DNA of 22,453 nt, from contig DATBDL010000073.1 in NCBI GenBank assembly GCA_036269975.1, positions 1-22,453 on the forward strand, written 5' to 3'. The notes beneath the pieces are model-generated. The model was given only the letters and a program-made list of their open reading frames with translations, had not been told where the DNA came from and did not search any database. Source of the stretch: DATEPR01 sp036269975. Lineage in GTDB: Bacteria > Actinomycetota > Actinomycetes > Mycobacteriales > Pseudonocardiaceae. Below, piece by piece: positions 14,200-21,225 of this stretch. A program made the translations under genes and the position numbers. How positions within the stretch are numbered: the first letter of the stretch is position 1; the number at the start of each line of letters is the position of its first letter.

Positions 14200-15138
14200 G
14201 TGGATGATGACGTACTGGTCGTCGGCGCCGGCGTGATCGGACTGACCACCGCGGTGTGCCTTGCCGAGGCCGGGTGGCGGGTCCGCATTCGCACCGCCGC
14301 GTCCCCCGCCGACACCACCTCCGCCGCCGCCGGCGCCATGTGGGGGCGCGGGCCGGGCGTGCAGGAGCCCGCCGACCGCATAGCCGCCTGGACCCAGGTC
14401 ACCCTCACCGACCTGACCGCCCTGGCCGACGACCCGGCCTCCGGCGTCCGATTCGCCCGTGGCCGCGAAGTGACCCGCAGCGGACCTGCGCCAACGCCAT
14501 TGCCCGGTACCCGCGACACGGCCCCCTGCACCTCAGCCGATCTGCCACCAGGCTTCGTCGACGGCCACTGGATCACCGTGCCGCTCGTGGACATGCCTCG
14601 ATACCTCTCCTACCTCCTCGACCGCTTCGCCCGCGCCCGCGGCACGTTGGAACTGCGTCCCGTGACCGCACTGACCGGCGCGCCGATCGTCGTGAACTGC
14701 AGTGGTGCTGCCGCGCGTGAGCTCGTTCCCGACCCCGATGTGCGGGCCGTGCGTGGGCAGCATGTCCTCGTCGCCAACCCTGGGCTGACCGAGTTCTTCG
14801 TCGAGGAGACCGACGCCGACTCCTGGGTCAACTTCTTTCCGCACGGTGACCGCGTCGTGCTCGGTGGTGTCGCCGTCGACGGTGACTGGGATCTCACGCC
14901 CGACCCGGCGACGGCCGCCGCGATCATCGAGCGTTGTTCCGCCGTCGAACCGCGGCTGAAGAACGCCGACGTGCTCGGCCACCTGGTCGGGCTGCGACCA
15001 GTCCGAACAGCGGTCCGCCTGACCGACGAGCACGTCGACGGCATCCGCGTGCTGCACAACTACGGGCACGGCGGCATGGGCGTGACCCTGTCGTGGGGGT
15101 GTGCTCGCGAGATCGCCGCGCTGGTCGGTCGTAGCTGA
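14200..15138 (+). CDS. D-amino-acid oxidase (FAD-dependent)
   Basis: A DAO-family flavoenzyme of 312 aa that oxidises D-amino acids to 2-oxo acids, ammonia and H2O2. The FAD-binding Rossmann motif is at the N-terminus (VLVVGAGVIGL, 5-15), followed by TTSAAAGAMW. The C-terminal HNYGHGGMGVTLSWGCA fits the DAO signature (H-N-Y-G-x-G-G-x-G-x5-G-x-A). The arginine that binds the substrate carboxylate is in GLRPVRTAVRL. Length is slightly below that of eukaryotic DAO (about 345), as usual for actinobacterial forms. The GTG at 14200 is chosen because the longer frame to 14092 encodes an arginine- and serine-rich stretch unlike the family and contains the likely -10 box TACAGT (14182-14187). D-aspartate oxidase activity cannot be excluded. 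No functional link to the paa genes is evident. Confidence 0.88.
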   Translation: MDDDVLVVGAGVIGLTTAVCLAEAGWRVRIRTAASPADTTSAAAGAMWGRGPGVQEPADRIAAWTQVTLTDLTALADDPASGVRFARGREVTRSGPAPTPLPGTRDTAPCTSADLPPGFVDGHWITVPLVDMPRYLSYLLDRFARARGTLELRPVTALTGAPIVVNCSGAAARELVPDPDVRAVRGQHVLVANPGLTEFFVEETDADSWVNFFPHGDRVVLGGVAVDGDWDLTPDPATAAAIIERCSAVEPRLKNADVLGHLVGLRPVRTAVRLTDEHVDGIRVLHNYGHGGMGVTLSWGCAREIAALVGRS

Positions 15139-15175
15139 CCTGGGGTTTCTGTCGGTATGACCTAGAGTCGTGCGC

Positions 15176-16249
15176 GTGGACCTGCCTGTCATGCCCCCGG
15201 TGAAGCCGATGCTGGCCAAGGCCGTGCACGAGATGCCCCGTGCCGCCGGCCTGACCTACGAACCCAAATGGGACGGCTTTCGTTGCATCGTGTTCCGGGA
15301 CGGTGACGACGTCGAGCTCGGCTCGCGTAACGACCGTCCGTTGACCAGGTACTTTCCCGAGCTGGTCGACCTGCTGAAGTCCGCATTGCCGTCGCGTTGT
15401 GTCGTCGACGGTGAGATCGTCGTCGTGACGGGGGCGGGGCTCGACTTCGACACCCTGCAACTGCGCCTGCACCCGGCCGCGTCCCGCGTCACCAGGCTGG
15501 CCGCGGAGACGCCGGCCAGTTTTGTCGCGTTCGACCTGTTGGCGCTGGGGGATCGGGATCTGACCGGGGAGCCGTTTCACGTCCGGCGTCGGGAACTCGA
15601 AGCTGTGGTCAGCACCGAACTCGCCCGCGTGCATCTGACGCCCCTCACCCACGATCCGGACATCGCGCAGGACTGGTTCACCCGGTTCGAGGGCGCCGGG
15701 TTCGACGGGGTCATGGCCAAACCGGTGGATCTGCCCTACGAGCAGGACAAGCGCGTGATGTGGAAGGTCAAGCACGAACGGACCGCCGACTGCGTCGTCG
15801 CCGGTTTCCGCTGGCACAAGGACGGCAAGGGGATCGGCTCCTTGCTGCTGGGACTGTTCGACGAGATGGGCACGCTGCACCACGTCGGTGTCGCCAGCAG
15901 CTTCACGGCCGATCTGCGTGCCGAGTTGGTCGACGAACTGGCGCCACTGCGGGACAACGCGCTGGACGGCCATCCGTGGCGGCACTGGGCGGAGGCCGCC
16001 GAGCACGAGGGCAGGCGGATGCCCGGCGCGCTGAGCAGGTGGAGCGCCACGAAGGACATGTCGTGGGAGCCGTTGCGACCGGAGTGGGTGGCCGAGGTCC
16101 GGTACGAGCACCTGCTGGCCGGCCGCTTCCGCCACACCGGTCGGCTGGTGCGGTTCCGGCCGGACCGTGATCCGGAGTCGTGCACGTACGCCCAGTTGGT
16201 CGAGGTGCCGCCGGCCGAACTGGCCGCGTTGTTCGGGACACCCATGTAA
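15176..16249 (+). CDS. ligC: ATP-dependent DNA ligase, LigC type
   Basis: A two-domain ATP-dependent DNA ligase of 357 aa, very like mycobacterial LigC (N-terminus MDLPVMPPVKPMLAK). The adenylated lysine is K31 in motif I (EPKWDGFR). Motif III (FVAFDLLAL) and motifs IV/V (GVMAK, MWKVKHER) follow, then an OB-fold domain to the C-terminus. There is no Ku, polymerase or nuclease domain, unlike LigD. Mycobacterial LigC works in short-gap repair and tolerates ribonucleotides at the nick. The GTG at 15176 gives the family N-terminus; TAGAGT (15163-15168) ends 7 nt before it, so translation is probably leaderless. A GTG at 15170 would add two residues. It is convergent with dinB2 (17-bp gap), which suggests a repair pair. 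Confidence 0.93.
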   Translation: MDLPVMPPVKPMLAKAVHEMPRAAGLTYEPKWDGFRCIVFRDGDDVELGSRNDRPLTRYFPELVDLLKSALPSRCVVDGEIVVVTGAGLDFDTLQLRLHPAASRVTRLAAETPASFVAFDLLALGDRDLTGEPFHVRRRELEAVVSTELARVHLTPLTHDPDIAQDWFTRFEGAGFDGVMAKPVDLPYEQDKRVMWKVKHERTADCVVAGFRWHKDGKGIGSLLLGLFDEMGTLHHVGVASSFTADLRAELVDELAPLRDNALDGHPWRHWAEAAEHEGRRMPGALSRWSATKDMSWEPLRPEWVAEVRYEHLLAGRFRHTGRLVRFRPDRDPESCTYAQLVEVPPAELAALFGTPM

Positions 16250-16266
16250 CAGTCGACAGTGGACAG

Positions 16267-17292
16267 TCACAGTTCCGCTCGTACGCCTACCAGTCGCACC
16301 GCTCGTGTCTGGTCGAACCATGCCAGTACGGCCAGGGCGGCCTCGGTGATGTCTTCCGCTCCGCTCGTCGGTTCGGGGAGTGTCATGCTCCGCGTTCTCG
16401 TCGTGAACGGGGCGTACCTGATCTTCACCGCGATCCTGGCCGCCGGGCGGCCTTCCGCCAGCACGTCCGCCGCCACCCGCGCTGCCAGTTCGATCACCTG
16501 TTCCCTCAACAGTTCCGGGTCGGTCACGTTCTCCTGGAACGTCACCTCCCGGCTGCGTGACTTGGCGGCCCACGGCGTCGCCGTGACCTCCGTGTCGCCG
16601 GCTCCCACGGCCAACTGGCGGTACCACGGGCCCATTCGTGGGCCGAACCGGTCGGCCAGCACATCGGGGTCCGTTCTGGCCAGATCGGCGACCGTCGCCA
16701 CATTCAGATCCGCCAGCTTCGCCGACGTGCGCGGGCCGATGCCCCACAGGGCCGCCGTCGGTCTCGGGCCCATCACCGCCACCCAGTTCTCCTTGGTCAA
16801 CCGGTAGACGCCGGCCGGTTTCGCGAAGCCGGTGGCGATCTTGGCGCGCAGCTTGTTGTCGCCGATCCCCACCGAGCACGACATGCCGGTTTCCGCCGTC
16901 ACGGCCGCCCGGATGTCCGCCGCCAGTTCCTCCGGCGGATCGGTCAGGTGCGTGCCGACGAACGCCTCGTCCCAGCCGATCACCTCGACCACCACCGGGA
17001 ACGTCCGCAGCGTCGCCATCACCTGCTCGGACACCTCCTCGTACGCCGGCGGGTCGGACGGCAGGAACACCGCGTCCGGGCAGCGCTTGGCCGCCGTGCG
17101 CAGCGGCATCCCCGAGTGCACGCCGTACTCGCGCGCCTCGTACGACGCCGTGGCCACCACGCCGCGCAACGTCGGGTCGCCGGCACCGCCGACCACCACC
17201 GGCCGGCCGCGTAGCTCCGGTCGGCGCGCCACCTCGACGGCGGCGATGAACTGGTCGATGTCGACGTGCAACACCCAGTCCGTGGTGGACAC
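16267..17292 (-). CDS. dinB2: Y-family DNA polymerase, DinB2-like (Pol IV)
   Basis: A translesion polymerase of 341 aa, closest in wording to mycobacterial DinB2. Catalytic acids are D11 and D13 (HVDIDQFIAAVE), D108 and E109 (GWDEAF). The palm-fingers part runs through SYEAREYGV, and the thumb has the helix-hairpin-helix block LWGIGPRTSAKL. The residue at the steric-gate position, normally Phe or Tyr, is I16; mycobacterial DinB2 has Leu there and inserts ribonucleotides readily. The chain ends at VRLVGVRAEL with no beta-clamp-binding tail, again as in DinB2. The GTG at 17292 is used because the frame further upstream is Arg/Pro-rich and not polymerase-like; CATACT (17305-17300) 7 nt before it suggests a leaderless mRNA. 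The gene is convergent with ligC and divergent from the ANTAR gene. Confidence 0.93.
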   Translation of the reverse strand: MSTTDWVLHVDIDQFIAAVEVARRPELRGRPVVVGGAGDPTLRGVVATASYEAREYGVHSGMPLRTAAKRCPDAVFLPSDPPAYEEVSEQVMATLRTFPVVVEVIGWDEAFVGTHLTDPPEELAADIRAAVTAETGMSCSVGIGDNKLRAKIATGFAKPAGVYRLTKENWVAVMGPRPTAALWGIGPRTSAKLADLNVATVADLARTDPDVLADRFGPRMGPWYRQLAVGAGDTEVTATPWAAKSRSREVTFQENVTDPELLREQVIELAARVAADVLAEGRPAARIAVKIRYAPFTTRTRSMTLPEPTSGAEDITEAALAVLAWFDQTRAVRLVGVRAEL

Positions 17293-17310
17293 GTGATCCA
17301 GTATGCGGCC

Positions 17311-17336
17311 GTTTGTGCCGCCGCGCCGCCGGGTAT
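17311..17336 (+). promoter_or_regulatory. SigF/SigB-type promoter of the GAF-ANTAR gene
   Basis: GTTT (17311-17314), a 16-bp spacer and GGGTAT (17331-17336) match the actinobacterial SigF/SigB consensus (GTTT-N14-17-GGGTA). The start of transcription would be near 17342, leaving a short leader with AAGGAG before the ATG at 17367. Confidence 0.7.
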
Positions 17337-17366
17337 TCCTTGCACCCCCGGCAAAAGGAGTCCTCG

Positions 17367-18116
17367 ATGGATGGCAGCCAGGTCCGCGTCGTGACCCTGG
17401 AGGCGCTCGCCCCACACTTCGGTGAGCTGACCCGCGTGCTGCTCAACGCCATCACGGTTGCCGACGTGCTGGACCGCATCACCACCGTCGCCCTGGACCT
17501 CGTGCCGGCCGCTGATCTGGCCAGCATCACCCTGCGCGCAGCGGACGGCAGCTACCACACCCCCGTGCTGACCGACCCGCTCGCCGAGGAACTCGACCAG
17601 ATCCAGTACGACACCGGTGAGGGGCCGTGTGTGGAAGCCGCCCGTGATCCTGGACCGGCGTCCTCGGTCTGCGAAGACCTGTCCACGGCACTGGAATGGC
17701 CCCGGTTCGGGCCGGCGGCCGCCGCGTTGGGGATGCGGTCGGTGTTGGCCGTCGCGTTGTTGCCCGATGCCCGGCCGCCGCAGTTGACCGGCGCGCTGAA
17801 CCTCTACTCCCGTGAGCGCAACGGCCTGACCCCGGCCGATCGGGACATCGCCCTGTTGCTCGCCACGCACGGCTCGCTCGCGCTGGCCACCACGCAGGCA
17901 CTCACACGAGCCGAACTGCACGCGGCCCAACTGCTCGCCGCCGTCGAGAGCCGCGACATCATCGGGCAGGCCAAGGGCATTCTCATGCACCGGCGTGGCC
18001 TCACGGCCGACCAGGCGTTCGAACTGCTTCGCCACACGTCACAGGGCATGAACGTCAAGCTGGCCGATCTGGCACGGACACTCGCGACGCGACACCTCGA
18101 GCTCGATCTCCCGTGA
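17367..18116 (+). CDS. GAF-ANTAR domain protein (RNA-binding antiterminator-like)
   Basis: A 249-aa two-domain regulator. Residues about 30-175 form a GAF sensor domain (YDTGEGPCVEAARDP is its hallmark). Residues about 188-245 form an ANTAR domain (RDIIGQAKGILMHRRGLTA then DQAFELLRHTSQGMNVKLADLA). ANTAR proteins bind paired RNA hairpins and prevent termination; the GAF domain probably senses a small molecule or redox state. AAGGAG 6 nt before the ATG fixes the start. The gene stands behind a SigF-type promoter, so it is likely induced with the stress regulon and could relay sigma control to post-initiation control. It is convergent with the MEDS gene (3-bp gap). RNA targets are unknown; I found no clear two-hairpin motif by eye. 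Confidence 0.93.
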   Translation: MDGSQVRVVTLEALAPHFGELTRVLLNAITVADVLDRITTVALDLVPAADLASITLRAADGSYHTPVLTDPLAEELDQIQYDTGEGPCVEAARDPGPASSVCEDLSTALEWPRFGPAAAALGMRSVLAVALLPDARPPQLTGALNLYSRERNGLTPADRDIALLLATHGSLALATTQALTRAELHAAQLLAAVESRDIIGQAKGILMHRRGLTADQAFELLRHTSQGMNVKLADLARTLATRHLELDLP

Positions 18117-18119
18117 CCG

Positions 18120-19049
18120 CTAGCCGATCACGAACTGCACCTCGGTCACCGTCGCTCCCGGCAGACTGTGGCCGCGCACGAGATCGGACAGGTGGTTGAC
18201 CAGTAGCAAGCCCCTGCCCCTGCGCTGGTCCGGCACCGCGGGCCGGCGACCGGCCAGTGGATCGCTGATGTAGCCGGTGTCGTGTACCTGGCACACCACC
18301 CGGTCGGCCGTCCGGCCCAACAGGATGGTCGCCGGGCTGCCGGCGTGCTCGACGCTGTTCGTCGCCAGTTCCGTCAGTACGAGCACCAGATCCTCGGCTC
18401 GGTCGGCCGTCAGCCCCTGGCGTTGCCCGAACGCCGCCACGACACGGCGTAGGCCGGCCAGACCGGCCGGTCCGACGACGAACCGCTCGCAGCCGCGTGG
18501 CGCCCGCAGTGGCTGGTTGCAGTCCACGAGCACCGCGTCCGGCTCGTACTGGCCGCTGTCGTGCCGGCCATCGTGGTCGACCAGCACCGGATGCGTCCGC
18601 GCCGCGTCCGCGAGCACCTGGCGGCTCAGGCCGTCCGCGTCGTACGGGCACAGCACGGTCACCTGACGACTCGCGAACGCGTGGTTGATCAGCGCCTCGT
18701 GCCGCAGACACGCCCGATACTCGGCCGCGGTGCGGCTGGGCCAGATCGGTTCGCCGATGATCCGCACGTGACGGTCGGGGTACCGGTCGGCGAAGTCGCG
18801 AAGCACGCCGGGGATGATCCGGCCGGGATTGCGGCCGACGACCGTCATGTCCAGCAACCGCACGCGCTCTGCCGCCGATCCCAGTGCCGAGCGCAGCAGC
18901 GCGACGTGCGGTCCCGGCACCGCGACCGCCACCGGATCACCGGCCGCGAGACCGTCCGTGATGAACGGAACGGTACCGGCCAGGTACTCGCCGTCACCGT
19001 GATAGAACAATGCCGGATGGCCGAACGTCGCATCTGCGGCCTTGCCCAT
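18120..19049 (-). CDS. MEDS-domain HATPase (anti-sigma/sensor kinase-like)
   Basis: A 309-aa regulator. Residues about 8-165 form a MEDS domain (HPALFYHGDGEYLAGTVPF, GLAAGDPVAVAVPGPH, then RIIGEPIW). Residues about 185-309 form an RsbW-like HATPase, with the N-box in VLVLTELATNSVEHAG and the glycine loop RGRGLLLVNHLSDL. There is no histidine phospho-acceptor domain, so it is more likely an anti-sigma-type serine kinase than a classical sensor kinase. MEDS domains are associated with sensing one-carbon or hydrocarbon compounds. The ATG at 19049 is chosen; a TTG at 19058 is possible. It lies 69 nt downstream of sigF on the same strand, so SigF or an antagonist of its anti-sigma factor is the obvious partner. 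Confidence 0.9.
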   Translation of the reverse strand: MGKAADATFGHPALFYHGDGEYLAGTVPFITDGLAAGDPVAVAVPGPHVALLRSALGSAAERVRLLDMTVVGRNPGRIIPGVLRDFADRYPDRHVRIIGEPIWPSRTAAEYRACLRHEALINHAFASRQVTVLCPYDADGLSRQVLADAARTHPVLVDHDGRHDSGQYEPDAVLVDCNQPLRAPRGCERFVVGPAGLAGLRRVVAAFGQRQGLTADRAEDLVLVLTELATNSVEHAGSPATILLGRTADRVVCQVHDTGYISDPLAGRRPAVPDQRRGRGLLLVNHLSDLVRGHSLPGATVTEVQFVIG

Positions 19050-19078
19050 CTCGTCCAATCCCAGCTCGCCACAACCGT

Positions 19079-19114
19079 GCGTCCGGAGTTACCCGATCCG
19101 GACGCGCACTACAC
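19079..19114 (-). promoter_or_regulatory. Hairpin and weak SigB-like promoter between sigF and the MEDS gene
   Basis: A perfect 9-bp stem (19079-19087 with 19097-19105, arm GCGTCCGGA) with a 9-nt loop lies between the two genes. On the - strand GTGT (19114-19111), a 16-bp spacer and GGGTAA (19094-19089) loosely fit the GnnT-N14-16-GGGTA type. The hairpin could attenuate read-through from sigF, and the promoter could supply the MEDS gene separately. Both are tentative. Confidence 0.35.
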
Positions 19115-19118
19115 CTGC

Positions 19119-19898
19119 CTACCTGGCGGATTCGCCGCCGCTCAACGCCGTGCGCAGCAGTTCGAGGCTGGCCGACAGCAGGCGCGACACGTGCATCTGC
19201 GAGATACCGATCTGCTCGGCGATCTGGGTCTGGGTCATGTTGCCGAAGAACCGCATGACCACAATGGACGCTTCCCGTTCCGGCAGCTTGGCCAGCGCCG
19301 GAATCAGCGCCTCGCGGTCCTCGATCAGGTCCAGCGCGCTGTCCAGCGAGCCGAGCCGGTTCTCCACCGGATTGTGGCCGTCGTCGTCGGTGCCGCTGTC
19401 CAGCGAGTCGGTGTTGTAGGCGAAACCGACCTGCAGGCCCTCGTAGACCTCCTCGACCGGCATCGACAACTCGGCCGCGATCTCCTTCGGCCGGGGTGAG
19501 CGGCCCAGTTCCTGCGACAGCCGGGCGGACGCGCCGCTGATCGCGGCGTGCAGCTCCTTGAGGCGCCTCGGCACCCGTACGGCCCAGGTCGCGTCGCGGA
19601 AATAGCGGCGGACCTCGCCGGTGATGGTGGGCACCGCGAACGACAGGAAATCCGTGCCGCGCGTCGGGTCGAACCGGTCGACGGCGTTGATCAGGCCGAT
19701 CCTGGCGACCTGTTGCAGGTCCTCCTCCGGCTGGCCCCGGTTACGGAACTTGCGCGCGATGTGTTCGGCCACCGGCAGGTGACCGGTCACCAGGAGGTCG
19801 CGAATCCGCGTCCGCTGCGATTCACTCGCTTCCGCGAGTTCGTGGAAGAGCGGAATCAGCTCCTGGTAGTCGGTCCGTTCGCTGTCGCTCCCTGCCAT
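19119..19898 (-). CDS. sigF: RNA polymerase sigma factor SigF (SigB/SigF family)
   Basis: A group 3 sigma factor of 259 aa, similar throughout to M. tuberculosis SigF. Region 2 includes DLQQVARIGLINAVDRFDP and SFAVPTITGEVRRYFRD (core binding and -10 recognition). Region 3 starts at VPRRLKELH. Region 4 has the helix-turn-helix MTQTQIAEQIGISQMHVSRLL. It directs polymerase to general-stress promoters and is normally held by an RsbW/UsfX anti-sigma factor. The ATG at 19898 has GGAGG 5 nt upstream. I found no SigF-type promoter in front of it; TTGCTG-N17-TAGTGT further up on the - strand is a weak housekeeping candidate. The MEDS-HATPase gene follows. The rsbW-like gene is on the same strand upstream, but an opposite-strand gene lies between. 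Confidence 0.95.
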   Translation of the reverse strand: MAGSDSERTDYQELIPLFHELAEASESQRTRIRDLLVTGHLPVAEHIARKFRNRGQPEEDLQQVARIGLINAVDRFDPTRGTDFLSFAVPTITGEVRRYFRDATWAVRVPRRLKELHAAISGASARLSQELGRSPRPKEIAAELSMPVEEVYEGLQVGFAYNTDSLDSGTDDDGHNPVENRLGSLDSALDLIEDREALIPALAKLPEREASIVVMRFFGNMTQTQIAEQIGISQMHVSRLLSASLELLRTALSGGESAR

Positions 19899-20087
19899 GG
19901 ACTCCTCCGCCTGTCCTGGTGAGCGTTTCCACAAGTCGGCGAGGTCCCGATGGGAATCGACGGCGGCGGACCCTGCCTGTCGACGAAGCGTACGGCTGCG
20001 TGCTCAACCGCTGCCCACCCACACTACGACCGTGTCACACACCCAGCAAGATTACCTGCTCGTAGTTCAACCACCGCGCACGAGGGT

Positions 20088-20112
20088 GTTTCGGCCCGCT
20101 TCGGCCGGGAAA
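20088..20112 (+). promoter_or_regulatory. SigF-type promoter of the 160-aa unknown gene
   Basis: GTTT (20088-20091), a 15-bp spacer and GGGAAA (20107-20112) resemble the SigF/SigB promoter class, with A for T at the fourth position of the -10. Transcription would start near 20118, about 64 nt before the gene. The rest of the 283-bp gap between the sigF and 20182 start codons shows no other gene. Confidence 0.55.
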
Positions 20113-20145
20113 CCCACTGATCACACGATGTGGTCGAAAACCAGC

Positions 20146-20164
20146 CCGGATCTGCCAGATCCGG
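20146..20164. repeat. 8-bp perfect hairpin in the leader of the 160-aa gene
   Basis: CCGGATCT (20146-20153) and AGATCCGG (20157-20164) are exact complements around a 3-nt loop. The hairpin ends 17 nt before the ATG at 20182, so it could affect ribosome access or act as an operator. It lacks the larger loops known for ANTAR targets. Confidence 0.5.
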
Positions 20165-20181
20165 TAGTCAGGTGGTGGATC

Positions 20182-20664
20182 ATGAAGGACCGAGACTACA
20201 TGCGGACCGCGATCGCGGGCGCCATCGTCGCCCTGCGCAAGGGCGACGAGCAGCGCGCGTTGGTCCTGTTCGGGCGGCTGGCCGGCTCGGCGGGGCTGCC
20301 GGTCCGGCAGGGTGTGCTGGAACTGGCCGACGCCAACGTGTCCATGCTGCGCACGCTGACCGGCCACCAGCCGGAAGACGACCTGGTCTTCACCGTGGAC
20401 GACGAAGGTCCCGGCCCCGACGGCTCGATCGACGACGCCGAACCGGCGCAGCGGGCGACGGCCCGCATCCTGTTGGCGCTGGCGAACGACTACCCGGCCG
20501 ACGCGGACATCCAACTCGACATCGTCGCCGAGGCGCCCGATCCGAACGCGACCGGCCAGGTCTTCGCGTACATGATGGGCTGGACCCTGGAACTGCTCGA
20601 CCTGTGCGAAGGCAGCGGCGAGCCGGTTCCAGGCTGGCTGGAACCGGTCGTGGCGGAGCACTAG
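20182..20664 (+). CDS. Uncharacterised 160-aa protein in the sigF locus
   Basis: I do not recognise the family. The protein is 160 aa and acidic, with no signal peptide, membrane segment or cysteine pair. The N-terminus (MKDRDYMRTAIAGAIVALRKGDEQ) looks helical; a central acidic stretch (VDDEGPGPDGSIDDAEPAQ, about 73-91) may be a flexible linker; and the C-terminal part (FAYMMGWTLELLDLC) is amphipathic. Helical pairs of this sort occur in small regulatory proteins, but that is only a resemblance. The ATG at 20182 has AGGTGG upstream. It is divergent from sigF, ends 2 bp from the stop of the UsfX-like gene and is preceded by a SigF-type promoter, so a role in sigF feedback or output is the leading guess. 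Confidence 0.78.
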   Translation: MKDRDYMRTAIAGAIVALRKGDEQRALVLFGRLAGSAGLPVRQGVLELADANVSMLRTLTGHQPEDDLVFTVDDEGPGPDGSIDDAEPAQRATARILLALANDYPADADIQLDIVAEAPDPNATGQVFAYMMGWTLELLDLCEGSGEPVPGWLEPVVAEH

Positions 20665-20666
20665 CC

Positions 20667-21089
20667 CTACTGCGGCTGCGCCTTGACGAGCTGCACGTGG
20701 AACAGGCGCGCGTCGCCGTTCGCGGTGGTCCAGTAGTCCACCGAATCGGCCAGCGTGCGCAGGATGCGCAGGCTCAGCGAGCCGACCTCCGGTTCGTGGT
20801 CGTTCCGCAGGGTCGCGGACGCGTTGATCTCCAGCAGCTTCGTGGACACCAGCAGGCGGCAGACCAGCGTGCTCTCCGGATCGGCGTTGGCCAGTACGGT
20901 CGCGCATGCCTCCTCGACCGCGAGTCTCAAATCCGAGATCGCGTCGAGGTCGAAGTCCTCCCGCATGGCCATGTCGGCCGCGAGCGCACGGATTCCCGGC
21001 ACCCGCTCGCGGCTGGCCAGCATCCGCACCTCGATCTCGTTCGGACGCAAGGCTGCACTGTCCGATGACTGGTCCGCCCGTTCGTTCAC
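20667..21089 (-). CDS. rsbW: UsfX/RsbW-like anti-sigma factor (HATPase fold)
   Basis: A 140-aa HATPase-fold protein that resembles M. tuberculosis UsfX (RsbW), the SigF anti-sigma factor. The block FDLDAISDLRLAVEEACATVL corresponds to the UsfX stretch DLDFDAVADLRLAVDEVCTRLI. The C-terminal LRILRTLADSVDYWTT matches the UsfX segment around VLTALADDV. The N-box asparagine of RsbW kinases is not obvious, as in UsfX. It probably binds and inhibits SigF and is relieved by antagonist proteins, none of which is encoded here. The GTG at 21089 has a GAGGG Shine-Dalgarno 10 nt before it; a longer start at 21164 overlaps a TATCAT -10 candidate (21168-21163). It reads towards sigF but is separated from it by the opposite-strand gene at 20182. 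Confidence 0.85.
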   Translation of the reverse strand: MNERADQSSDSAALRPNEIEVRMLASRERVPGIRALAADMAMREDFDLDAISDLRLAVEEACATVLANADPESTLVCRLLVSTKLLEINASATLRNDHEPEVGSLSLRILRTLADSVDYWTTANGDARLFHVQLVKAQPQ

Positions 21090-21138
21090 CCTGTGGCACC
21101 CTCTCGACGTCGATCGCCGCGATACCGACACGCCATCC

Positions 21139-21156
21139 GCGTGAGCCGCGTGAGCC
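21139..21156. repeat. Tandem 9-bp repeat GCGTGAGCC
   Basis: Two exact adjacent copies (21139-21147 and 21148-21156) lie in the leader of the rsbW-like gene, just downstream of its -10 candidate. The function is unknown; it may be an operator or chance. Confidence 0.4.
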
Positions 21157-21225
21157 ACCTGCATGATAGGCGCAGCCGTGATCGCCTGGAGTGACGAACC
21201 CTCCGACCCGCCGAGTTTCGGTCTT

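Noticed and set aside
16250..16266. Repeated ACAGT units between ligC and dinB2 as a recombination or attachment site
   Set aside because: The repeat is 5 bp, irregular, partly in coding sequence, and not associated with any mobile gene.
14924..17530. 868-codon open frame on the - strand across ligC and dinB2
   Set aside because: It mixes antisense of ligC with an out-of-frame reading of dinB2 and has low-complexity Gly/Arg stretches; the genes in the other frames have complete catalytic motifs.
19899..20060. SigF-type promoter for sigF itself on the - strand
   Set aside because: I looked for GGG(T/A)A with GTTT or GnnT 14-17 bp upstream on the - strand and found no acceptable pair.
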